18,726 nucleotides of DNA from DATIXD01 sp035518875 (GTDB lineage Bacteria > Pseudomonadota > Gammaproteobacteria > Methylococcales > Methylococcaceae): NCBI GenBank assembly GCA_035518875.1, contig DATIXD010000158.1:1-18726 (forward strand), read 5' to 3'. The notes under the pieces were generated by a model that worked only from the letters and a program-made list of their open reading frames with translations, was not told the origin of the DNA and searched no databases. Below, piece after piece: positions 7,949 through 14,193 of this stretch (position 1 is its first letter; every line of letters begins with the position of its first letter). The translations under genes and the position numbers were made by a program.

Positions 7949-8994
7949 TACGCCGCATTCCTCCGCACGGAAAAGCTGGTCCGATAGCCGGCATCCGGTG
8001 ACACGGAGTGGGTGACGGTGCTCACGTAATAGCGACCGCTGAAGGTGTTACCCGCGCCTTCGATCTTGACGACCATGCCCACACGTAGAGCGGCGTTGCC
8101 ATAACACGTGACTTCGCCGCTGATGTGTGTGAGGGCCATTTCGTTGAACTGACCGACGGCCATCTGATCGGCATCCGCCTTGGTGGATGGCCCTTGATCA
8201 ACGTTTGTTTGACTCGACTTGCCAAAGGCGATGTTCGCCAGCCCGGGCCCCGATTTGCGGCCATCCATCAGGCTATTTACCTGGCCGGGGCTGGCTTTTC
8301 CAACGATCGCTTGTTTCTGCTTGAGATCCCAGCCACGCACGACGAATTCGACAACCTGGGGAACGGTCGTCATGCGCGGTTGAAACTCGATGATGTCATC
8401 GCCTAGCGTCAAGGTGTTCTGGGGCTGAGCGTCGTTCTTATACGGTCGAAAGAAAAGGGCTTTCTCCTGTACGAAGACCTCGTAGCCGATGCGTGTGGCT
8501 CGGTCTTGCAAAAATTCCAGGTCGGTCTGGTTGTTTTGCAGGACGTAGTCTTGCGTCACCTTGCTATCCACCACTTGGGCTCTGAGGCCCGCGCCGGATG
8601 CAATCTGGCTCGCAATGGCGCTGTCCTTCATCTTGGTGAAGGAGCGCGTCTTGGTGCCGCGCAGCAAGCGATGGCGATGGTCATAGCCGCGCACGGTGAG
8701 TGTCGGCGTTTCGTCCGCTTGAAACGATGGCTCGAGACTCGTGATCTCGGCCAGCATCACTTTTCTCAGGTCGTCGACATAGCCCAACCAGATCTCCACT
8801 TCGTTTCCGGGGGAAAAGAGCTTATCGTCCGACCACGTCATCTGGAGCGTAATGGGATCCCAGTTGTACAGGGAGAAGCTGAACATGCTGGGGGCATCCA
8901 AATCCTCCTGGACGATAACCGAATGCAGGTCATTCTGTGCCGAACCCGGTAGGTCGGCCCCGTTGATGCGAATTTGAACGTCGGGTACGGGCAT
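7948..8994 (-). CDS. gp27/late-control-D-like spike hub protein (Afp8 N-terminal half)
   Basis: A 348-aa hub protein of the phage late control D/gp27 type, forming the adaptor between the tube and the gp5-like needle. Typical features are an N-terminal strand VQIRINGADLP, PGNEVEIWLGY (about 63-73), the motif LTVRGYDHRHRLLRG (about 98-112) and the hub motif TDLEFLQDRATRIGYEVFV (about 157-175). I set the start at the ATG at 8994, 5 nt after the stop of the LysM gene. The frame is open further upstream to 9090, but that part is antisense-like sequence over the LysM gene. It is coupled to the gp5-like gene by a TAATG overlap. Confidence 0.92.
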   Translation of the reverse strand: MPVPDVQIRINGADLPGSAQNDLHSVIVQEDLDAPSMFSFSLYNWDPITLQMTWSDDKLFSPGNEVEIWLGYVDDLRKVMLAEITSLEPSFQADETPTLTVRGYDHRHRLLRGTKTRSFTKMKDSAIASQIASGAGLRAQVVDSKVTQDYVLQNNQTDLEFLQDRATRIGYEVFVQEKALFFRPYKNDAQPQNTLTLGDDIIEFQPRMTTVPQVVEFVVRGWDLKQKQAIVGKASPGQVNSLMDGRKSGPGLANIAFGKSSQTNVDQGPSTKADADQMAVGQFNEMALTHISGEVTCYGNAALRVGMVVKIEGAGNTFSGRYYVSTVTHSVSPDAGYRTSFSVRRNAA

Positions 8995-8999
8995 GGCGC

Positions 9000-9809
9000 T
9001 TAGGGTTGCAACGGTGGAATGATTAAGGTGTCGCCGGGCTTTAAGCGGCGCGGATTGATGATATTGTTGGCCTTGGCGATGTGCCGCCAAAGGCCGGGGT
9101 CGTTGTATTCTTCCGCTGCAAGGCTATGCAGCGTGTCGTGACGCCGCACGATACGGGTCTTGGCCACGTCGGCCGAGTGCAACTCCCCCTTGCGGTACTC
9201 GGCCTCTGTCTCCGCTTCGATGAATGTGCAGCCGGCCGTCGCGCGGACGGGCGTGCCGTTCGGCATAAACATCGTGTACTTGATGCTGATATCCTGGAGC
9301 ACCCCTCGGAACCATATCATTCCTCCCCACTTCAGCACACATCTCGGTGGCTCGTGCGATTCGGGTTGTATCTTGGCCAGGGAAGTCAATTTTCGAGTGT
9401 GGACCGTGACATCGGTCGCCGTAGTCGACTGGAACGGGTTGGTCGGCACCGCGAACGCCGTGGCGATTTTCCCCAGCGACCACTTGTCCTCATGCGGTTC
9501 GTAGGTATCGAAGAACAACTCGACCTCTAATGTGGCCGGTTTTACCGATAAGAACTTCTGCTCAACCGGCGTCCGTTCTTTCGCGCCTCTGGCCTTCACC
9601 AATTTCTTTCCGGATTTCCGGGAGGCGACCGTTTTCTTGGTCTCCCAGTTGACCGATCGGGAAACGCTGATCTCGCTCGGATTGAACAGCGCTTCAATGG
9701 TCTCCGTCAGCTTCCCGGACTTGTACCAGATTTCTAGCTTTTCTAATCCGCCGCCGCCTGGACCGACTCCCAGGATATCGGACGCGAGCTTGCCTTTGCT
9801 TAACGCCAT
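9000..9809 (-). CDS. LysM-containing tube/baseplate adaptor (Afp7-like)
   Basis: A 269-aa protein of the contractile-injection-system tube/LysM family (Afp7, T4 gp53-like). Residues about 20-190 form the family domain: KLEIWYKSGK, then ALFNPSEISVSRSVNWE, VELFFDTYEP and VLKWGGMIWFRGVLQDISIKY in order. A single LysM domain is at about 216-266 (IVRRHDTLHSLAAEEYNDP through LKPGDTLIIPP). It is expected to attach the inner tube to the hub, not to bind peptidoglycan for lysis. Its ATG lies 10 nt inside the end of the 449-aa gene, and its stop is 5 nt before the hub gene. Confidence 0.93.
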   Translation of the reverse strand: MALSKGKLASDILGVGPGGGGLEKLEIWYKSGKLTETIEALFNPSEISVSRSVNWETKKTVASRKSGKKLVKARGAKERTPVEQKFLSVKPATLEVELFFDTYEPHEDKWSLGKIATAFAVPTNPFQSTTATDVTVHTRKLTSLAKIQPESHEPPRCVLKWGGMIWFRGVLQDISIKYTMFMPNGTPVRATAGCTFIEAETEAEYRKGELHSADVAKTRIVRRHDTLHSLAAEEYNDPGLWRHIAKANNIINPRRLKPGDTLIIPPLQP

Positions 9810-11149
9810 CGTGTTTTCCCCCTGCGCTCGGATTCAATGGCGAGGCGACGCGCGAACTGGCGCTCGACCTTGTCCACGATGCCCTCGATATCAATGCTTG
9901 GCGCCGATTGACGATTGGTTTCCGCGCGCGTGCCGTTCTCGCTGACAAGCTCCCGGTTCATCGGCTGCCTCGGGCGGCCTGATTCCATTGCCATCGCTCT
10001 GGCCGAAATCGAACGACTTTGCCTTGATCCACCCGGAGGTTCAGCCGTTTGTTGCCGGCTGCGCGGCACCTCCCGGGCCAAGGGCAAGGCGCCGGGTACG
10101 TGGAGGGCGGCTTGCCTGGTTTCGGTAACCAGGGACTCGCGCACGATCGGCAGCGGTGCCGCGCTTGCTTGCGGTTGAAACCGAGGCGACGGAATCACTC
10201 GCGGAAGCGCCTCGTTCGGGCGATGAGCAGGGGGTGTCACGCGCACCGGATCATCCGGGCGCATGGCATGATCGGCGGGCTTTTCCCGATATTCGGGCGC
10301 CAGGATGAATAGCGGCGAGCGCTGCTTCGCAATGGCTGTAACGACGGGGACCCCAGCGTCTCGCGCCGGGTTCGCTCTCGTGATGGCCCTATCGCTGTCG
10401 GTCCGATCGGCGAGAGGCATGATTTGGTTCAATTCGGGCACAACCGACCGCTTAATCGGCAAGGCCCCAACGACCGGCAGAATCCCCTGGTTGATCGAAC
10501 GATCGCCGACTACCGACTCCGCAACCGGTCTGTCCGCTCCCGGCGATTGATTCGAGCCCGAGATGGAGCCATCGTTTGCTGCCGGCGCGACAAGTGGCAT
10601 GAGTGATGGTGACGTACCCTCCAGTGCCTTGCGCTGCACGACGACAGTCTGTGAGTCGACTCCGCTCAATGGAGATACTGCTTGCCTCGAAAGCAAAGCG
10701 ATGTCCTGGTCACCCTCACCCAGCCCTCTTCCGAAGGGCGAGGGGGCGGCGTGCGGCTTTGCTGTCGAGACGCTCGGCGCAACGGATGGTGTTGCCTTGG
10801 CCGGCGGTGCCGCCCCGCCTTTCCTGTCTGACAGCGCGGTCCGGTCCGTTTTGGGCGTGCTTGCGACCGGCGCCTTGCCGAGGTCGGGAACGAACGGTCG
10901 TGGCTGGACGTAAACGATGGGCGAGGGCTCGGACTTCCCGTCCGTGATTTCGAACCAGGATCGGTTGACGCGGTCCGCCAAGGGTATGGCTCCGACCATA
11001 TTGCGATGCCGGGCAGTGATGGAGTCGGCCTGAGTCAGATCGACCAAGCCCGGCCGCACCTGCCGGTTCATCAATCGCCGCAACAGACGCGTATCCACCC
11101 CATCCTGCCAATTGGGGCTTTCCGACGATGCGGTTAAATTAAGCTCCAT
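9800..11149 (-). CDS. 449-aa proline/arginine-rich, probably disordered eCIS protein of unknown function
   Basis: I do not recognise a family. The protein is low-complexity, rich in Pro, Arg, Ser and Ala, with few predicted structured segments apart from the two ends. The N terminus (about 1-60) has RLLRRLMNRQVRPGLVD. A short motif of the type (I/L/M)P(L/I)(A/K/V)(D/R)R recurs: IPLADR (55), LPIKR (230), MPLADR (244), LPIVR (333) and LPLAR (355). The C terminus (about 419-446) is a charged amphipathic helix, IEGIVDKVERQFARRLAIES. I set the start at the ATG at 11149. The open frame upstream to 11371 translates the repeat element and is not coding. The gene overlaps the LysM gene by 10 nt. Its position between tube 2 and LysM corresponds to the small Afp6 slot. 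A scaffold or linker role is only a guess. Confidence 0.75.
   Translation of the reverse strand: MELNLTASSESPNWQDGVDTRLLRRLMNRQVRPGLVDLTQADSITARHRNMVGAIPLADRVNRSWFEITDGKSEPSPIVYVQPRPFVPDLGKAPVASTPKTDRTALSDRKGGAAPPAKATPSVAPSVSTAKPHAAPSPFGRGLGEGDQDIALLSRQAVSPLSGVDSQTVVVQRKALEGTSPSLMPLVAPAANDGSISGSNQSPGADRPVAESVVGDRSINQGILPVVGALPIKRSVVPELNQIMPLADRTDSDRAITRANPARDAGVPVVTAIAKQRSPLFILAPEYREKPADHAMRPDDPVRVTPPAHRPNEALPRVIPSPRFQPQASAAPLPIVRESLVTETRQAALHVPGALPLAREVPRSRQQTAEPPGGSRQSRSISARAMAMESGRPRQPMNRELVSENGTRAETNRQSAPSIDIEGIVDKVERQFARRLAIESERRGKTRWR
10713..10744. repeat. Palindromic repeat inserted in frame in the 449-aa gene
   Basis: An interrupted palindrome: outer arms CCCTC (10713-10717) and GAGGG (10740-10744), inner arms GCCCT (10723-10727) and AGGGC (10735-10739). 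On the minus strand it encodes APSPFGRGLGEG at about residues 135-146 of the 449-aa protein. This peptide is the usual translation of a dispersed palindromic repeat found between genes in many Proteobacteria, so it appears to have been inserted in frame in the disordered region. Confidence 0.65.
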
Positions 11150-11159
11150 GCCGGCACCC

Positions 11160-11398
11160 TTGCGCTCCATCCCCCCACGGGGGACAACCCGGTAGGAAAG
11201 CCGGGTTGCACGGCGAAGCCGCCCGAAGAGCAACAGACAAGGATGGTCTGTTGTCGCCGCTGGGATGGGCGCGATTAAATGAACTGTTGTCGCCCTTTTT
11301 GAGTCGCCCCCACCTAGGGCCCCCTCGCCCTCGGCTCTCCCCCGTTGGGGGCGGGACTGGAACCGCAGCATCGGTTGTTAATCCAACAGCATTGCCGC
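11160..11398. repeat. Family-1 repeat, copy C, with extra hairpin
   Basis: The core CTGGGATGGG followed by GATTAAATGAACTGTTGTCG, CCCTTTTTGAGTCGCCCCCA and C-rich arms matches copies A (inverted) and B. The right end TAATCCAACAGCATTGC (from 11379) matches the right terminus of copy A. The left part is different: it contains a perfect 8-bp hairpin CAACCCGG/CCGGGTTG with an 8-nt loop (11185-11208), which looks like a separate insertion. The element fills the 282-nt gap between tube 2 and the 449-aa gene, and its left edge overlaps the leader of the latter. No other gene is visible in the gap. Confidence 0.65.
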
Positions 11399-11431
11399 TT
11401 TGTGGTCTTTCGAGTAGCTCTTCCATCTTCC

Positions 11432-11992
11432 TTACCTGGTTTGCTCCACGCCGGCCATGTGAAGGCCGCCCCGAAGCAACGCGGCCGCTTGGCCCAGTAG
11501 CGGCTTGGTCAGCCCCTCGTGGACCAACTCGATGGACTCGAAGGCCACCTGGTCGCTGCCCGAATCGAAGTCCGGCCCCGTCCATTTTACCGGCAGGGCG
11601 TTGCGGAAGTTCCACCACATCACGGGGATCTGCTTGCGATCCAGGAGCATGATTGTCCCGTTCTTCCGCTGGATGATTCCCTGGCTGGTATTGTCATACC
11701 AGTTCCACAGGGTGCTGATGTCGGTCAGACCTTTCTTGAAAACCAGATGAGCCGGTTTGGTCTGGCGCGGGAGGTGGTGTACATAATTGTTGACGCCACC
11801 TTCCTGATATTCTTCCATTTCGATTTCACTCTCCAGGCCGCTGACCTCCGTGAATCCGCCCACCAGCAAGCCCTCGATCTCAATGGCGAAGTTGAACGCG
11901 ATGTAGGGATCCAAAGCCCTCACGCCGGGAACCCAATTCGATACGGCAGCAGGGGCCCAACTCAACCCTAGTGGTATACCGGATGCGCTCAT
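11432..11992 (-). CDS. Inner tube protein 2 (Afp5/gp19-like)
   Basis: A 186-aa tube protein of the T4 gp19/Hcp-like family. The conserved core is at about residues 28-160: PYIAFNFAIEIEGLLVGGFTE, then the loop GVNNYVHHLPRQTKP, LVFKKGLTD, LWNWYDNTSQG, WWNFRNALPVKWTGP and ESIELVHEGL. Compared with tube 1 it has about 27 extra N-terminal residues and a C-terminal tail of about 30 residues with LLGQAAALLRGG. This suggests the specialised first ring that joins the tube to the baseplate/LysM adaptor, as Afp5 does in Afp. The ATG is 3 nt from the stop of the DUF6760-like frame. Confidence 0.92.
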   Translation of the reverse strand: MSASGIPLGLSWAPAAVSNWVPGVRALDPYIAFNFAIEIEGLLVGGFTEVSGLESEIEMEEYQEGGVNNYVHHLPRQTKPAHLVFKKGLTDISTLWNWYDNTSQGIIQRKNGTIMLLDRKQIPVMWWNFRNALPVKWTGPDFDSGSDQVAFESIELVHEGLTKPLLGQAAALLRGGLHMAGVEQTR

Positions 11993-11995
11993 CGC

Positions 11996-12199
11996 TCAAT
12001 GCTCCTCGTTCAACCGCCGATTGATGCGGGCGACCTCGGTCACCCAACGTTGCCGTTCCCTGTGGTCCATCGTCATGATCTCGCGATAGGACCAGTTAAA
12101 GTGATAAGCCAAATACGCTACCTCCTCGCGCAGACGCTCTGAGGGGTAGCGGATTATTCCCCCGGGCCGGCGGTCTCCACTTCGAATTCCCCCTGGCAA
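11996..12199 (-). CDS. Small DUF6760-like protein, probably expressed as a -1 frameshift fusion
   Basis: A small frame of up to 67 residues. The conserved part is the last 52: IRYPSERLREEVAYLAYHFN then YREIMTMDHRERQRWVTEVA and INRRLNEEH. I recognise this as the DUF6760 type found in eCIS and tail clusters. The only initiation codon near the domain is a TTG at 12199, with no Shine-Dalgarno sequence upstream, and the first 13 codons merely overlap the preceding gene. A -1 slippery site in that gene (12160-12166) leads exactly into the domain at GIIRYP. I therefore think the natural product is a fusion of about 179 aa with the 126-aa protein. Function is probably tail assembly (chaperone-like); this is inferred from layout, not from catalytic motifs. 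Confidence 0.75.
   Translation of the reverse strand: MPGGIRSGDRRPGGIIRYPSERLREEVAYLAYHFNWSYREIMTMDHRERQRWVTEVARINRRLNEEH
12116..12166 (-). promoter_or_regulatory. Predicted -1 programmed ribosomal frameshift signal
   Basis: On the minus strand the zero frame reads GGC CCG GGG GAA TAA. The heptamer C CCG GGG (12166-12160) fits X XXY YYZ exactly. It is followed by an 8-nt spacer (12159-12152) and a stem: CGCTACCCCTC (12151-12141) pairs with GAGG-A-GGTAGCG (12127-12116). This gives 11 bp with one bulged A, and the 13-nt loop may contain a further small stem. A -1 shift here bypasses the TAA at 12156-12154 and enters the DUF6760-like frame. The signal elements are seen in the sequence; use in vivo is inferred. 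Confidence 0.65.
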
Positions 12200-12534
12200 T
12201 GGGGGCAGGAGACGTGGAACCGGCTGTGCCCGTTCTGATTGATGCGTTGGTAAAAGTCCTGCAGATAGGCGAGATCCGCCGCGTACAAGTTTTCCATGGC
12301 CTTGGTGTTGATGTAGTCCAGACTGCCCAGCTTGGTGATCACGCGGGACAGCAGGATGACGACCAGGTAGCCCGGATTGGCCCTGACACGCGGATCCTTC
12401 AACGGTTCGATCTCATCGAAGGCCGTCGCCAGCCGCATCGTTCCTTCCTTGTGCACGTTGCCCTCGGGGTCCATCAAACCGACCGGCAAACTGAAAGGGA
12501 ACTCCGTCGGGAAGGTCGCGCTTGGAGTCGTCAT
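12154..12534 (-). CDS. Putative tail-assembly-chaperone-like protein (126 aa)
   Basis: A 126-aa protein following tube 1 with an ATGA overlap. It starts MTTPSATFPTEFPFSLPVGL and contains a small beta hairpin with GNVHKEGTMRLATAFDEIEP. A helical middle follows (NPGYLVVILLSRVITKLGSL, about 54-73). The end is a zinc-knuckle-like CPHCQGEFEVE at about 109-119. Only one CxxC is present, so metal binding would need a partner or dimer. The first part resembles Mu gp41-type tail assembly proteins. The frameshift signal at the C terminus and the placement next to the tube gene support a tail-assembly-chaperone role like lambda gpG. I am moderately sure of the family and less sure of the role. Confidence 0.75.
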   Translation of the reverse strand: MTTPSATFPTEFPFSLPVGLMDPEGNVHKEGTMRLATAFDEIEPLKDPRVRANPGYLVVILLSRVITKLGSLDYINTKAMENLYAADLAYLQDFYQRINQNGHSRFHVSCPHCQGEFEVETAGPGE

Positions 12535-12968
12535 GACCAGCTATCGACCTCCATGCGTTCAAATGCGATTTCAAGGGTTTCGATCGCTATTGCGTCAGCC
12601 GTTGCATCCAGGGTCGGCCCCGTCCACTTCGTTGGCCAAGCCTCGAAGAGGTTCCAGGTGATATGGGGCGCACCCGTATCGTCCAGCAGAGTGACCGAGA
12701 TGTCGTGCCGCTCGACCGTGCCCTTGGCCGCCTTTTCGCGCCAATCCCACAGTTTTCGGTCGTCGGTCACGCCGCGGGTGAGCGTAATGTTTCCGTATGT
12801 AACGAGCCCCGGAATTTTGCGCATTCCCAGATGCTTGTCCGTGCCTTCCCGATAAGTCCCGGCCTCCTGGCTGGAGTCCAGGCCGGAACAATCCTTGAAA
12901 CCGGCGCGCGTAATGCCGTCGAGCTCAATCATGAAGTTATAACCTGCAAAGGGATCGACTCGTGCCAT
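12531..12968 (-). CDS. Inner tube protein 1 (Afp1/gp19-like)
   Basis: A 145-aa main tube protein of the gp19/Hcp-like family, of standard length. Conserved parts are DPFAGYNFMIELDGITRAGF (about 5-24), the CSGLDSSQEAGTYREG loop, the segment LGMRKIPGL, ITLTRGVTD and LWDWREKAAKG, and the closing strands ITWNLFEAWPTKWTGP and IETLEIAFERMEV. It is the probable repeat unit of the tube, with tube 2 as the baseplate-proximal variant. A strong ribosome binding site (TTAAGGAGAG) precedes the ATG. The spacing to the sheath gene is 36 nt, and the stop overlaps the next gene as ATGA. Confidence 0.93.
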   Translation of the reverse strand: MARVDPFAGYNFMIELDGITRAGFKDCSGLDSSQEAGTYREGTDKHLGMRKIPGLVTYGNITLTRGVTDDRKLWDWREKAAKGTVERHDISVTLLDDTGAPHITWNLFEAWPTKWTGPTLDATADAIAIETLEIAFERMEVDSWS

Positions 12969-13004
12969 GGTTAACTCTCCTTAACTCTGTAGTTGAACTT
13001 GCCG

Positions 13005-14180
13005 TCACGAAACTGGCGTGATCGTGACGCCGCTTGCACCGTGGATAACACGTACGACAATGAACTCGCCGGGCGTGACGGGCGCCAAGCCAAGCTCGGT
13101 GACGACCATGCCCGCATCGATGACCTCCGGCGGATTGGTTTCTCCATCGCATTTCACGAAGAACGCTTGTTCGGCACTGCGGCCTTGCAAGGCACCCCGT
13201 CGAAACAGGTCTTCGAGAAAGGCCGTCAGCTCGCGCATGATGCGCACCCACAAGCGGATGTCGTTGGGGGCGAAAGCGACTTCCGGCATGAAGCGCTCCA
13301 GCCACCGGCCAACCGTTATGAACAACCGCCGGGAGCTGACATAGGTCCATACCGGCGCTTTGCTCAACGTGCGCGCACCCCATACCCGTATGCCTCGGCC
13401 CGGGAACGCCCGCAGACAGTTCACCCCCCGCTCGTTGAGGCGGCCCTGTTCCGGATCCGTCAGGTTTACCCGTAAATCCAGCACGCCTTCCATTTCCTCA
13501 TTGGCCGGGGCCTTGTGGACTCCGATCGCTTGGTCGCTGCGCGAATAGACACCGGCCACATGACCGCAAGCGGGTACGTAAGTGGGTTTGCCGTCAATCG
13601 CCACCCACGGGAAATACACTGCGCCGTAATCCCCGTTCAACTTGTCTCGATGCTTCTCCACGGCGGCGATGTCGGCCGTGTATAAACTGTCCAGAATGGC
13701 GAAGCGGTCACCCAGACGTTGGCAATGATCCAACACGTCTCGCTGTAGGGCCGCTACCGCCTCTGCCGTGGGCGCAGATCCGTCGGCCGATGGCCGCATG
13801 ACATCGGGCGTACAGACCAGGTCGATGTCGTCCAGGGCGCTGATGGCCTCAAGTCCCGAACGCAGCTCATCCAGAGGGTTGTTGCCGTCCTGCAAGCGCA
13901 GGACATAGCAAAACAGTCCACCGTTCTCAAAGAACCCGCGCACGGCGTGCGCGAGGTAACCGCCCTTGGATGGCGCGCCACCGAACAGGTCGCCAAACTG
14001 CGGCCACAAGGTCAGCCGCTGGGTCTCTTCGAAGGGCCCCTTCTCCGCGTACCCGAGAAACACCGGCACACCGGTCAGGAAGCTCGGTTTGGGCGCAGGA
14101 AAAATATCCTGCCGATACACGCCGGGCGCCCAGCCGGAGAGGTCGGCCGGCGTTATCTGGGGTGGTAGCGTGCGGTTCAC
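13005..14180 (-). CDS. Sheath protein 2 (Afp3/Afp4-like)
   Basis: A 391-aa contractile sheath protein. The N terminus carries APGVYRQDIFPAPKPSFLTGVP (about 18-39), where the usual VEEVPS segment is altered. The middle has YLAHAVRGFFENGGLFCYVL (about 75-94). The C-terminal domain has FVKCDGETNPPEVIDAG and VVTELGLAPVTPGEFIVVRV. It is a clear but divergent paralogue of sheath 1 and may form the baseplate-proximal layer, as Afp4 or other minor sheaths do. It starts at a GTG, 13 nt after the stop of sheath 1, with AAGGG upstream. An ATG start is not available near the domain. Confidence 0.93.
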   Translation of the reverse strand: MNRTLPPQITPADLSGWAPGVYRQDIFPAPKPSFLTGVPVFLGYAEKGPFEETQRLTLWPQFGDLFGGAPSKGGYLAHAVRGFFENGGLFCYVLRLQDGNNPLDELRSGLEAISALDDIDLVCTPDVMRPSADGSAPTAEAVAALQRDVLDHCQRLGDRFAILDSLYTADIAAVEKHRDKLNGDYGAVYFPWVAIDGKPTYVPACGHVAGVYSRSDQAIGVHKAPANEEMEGVLDLRVNLTDPEQGRLNERGVNCLRAFPGRGIRVWGARTLSKAPVWTYVSSRRLFITVGRWLERFMPEVAFAPNDIRLWVRIMRELTAFLEDLFRRGALQGRSAEQAFFVKCDGETNPPEVIDAGMVVTELGLAPVTPGEFIVVRVIHGASGVTITPVS

Positions 14181-14193
14181 GAGAGCTCGACCC

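Noticed and set aside
8995..9090. Upstream extension of the gp27-like gene by 32 codons
   Set aside because: It overlaps the LysM domain in another frame and lacks similarity; the ATG at 8994 fits the family start.
11150..11371. Upstream extension of the 449-aa gene by 74 codons
   Set aside because: The extension translates the dispersed repeat (GRAEGEGALGG etc.). A proper start with the right composition is at 11149.
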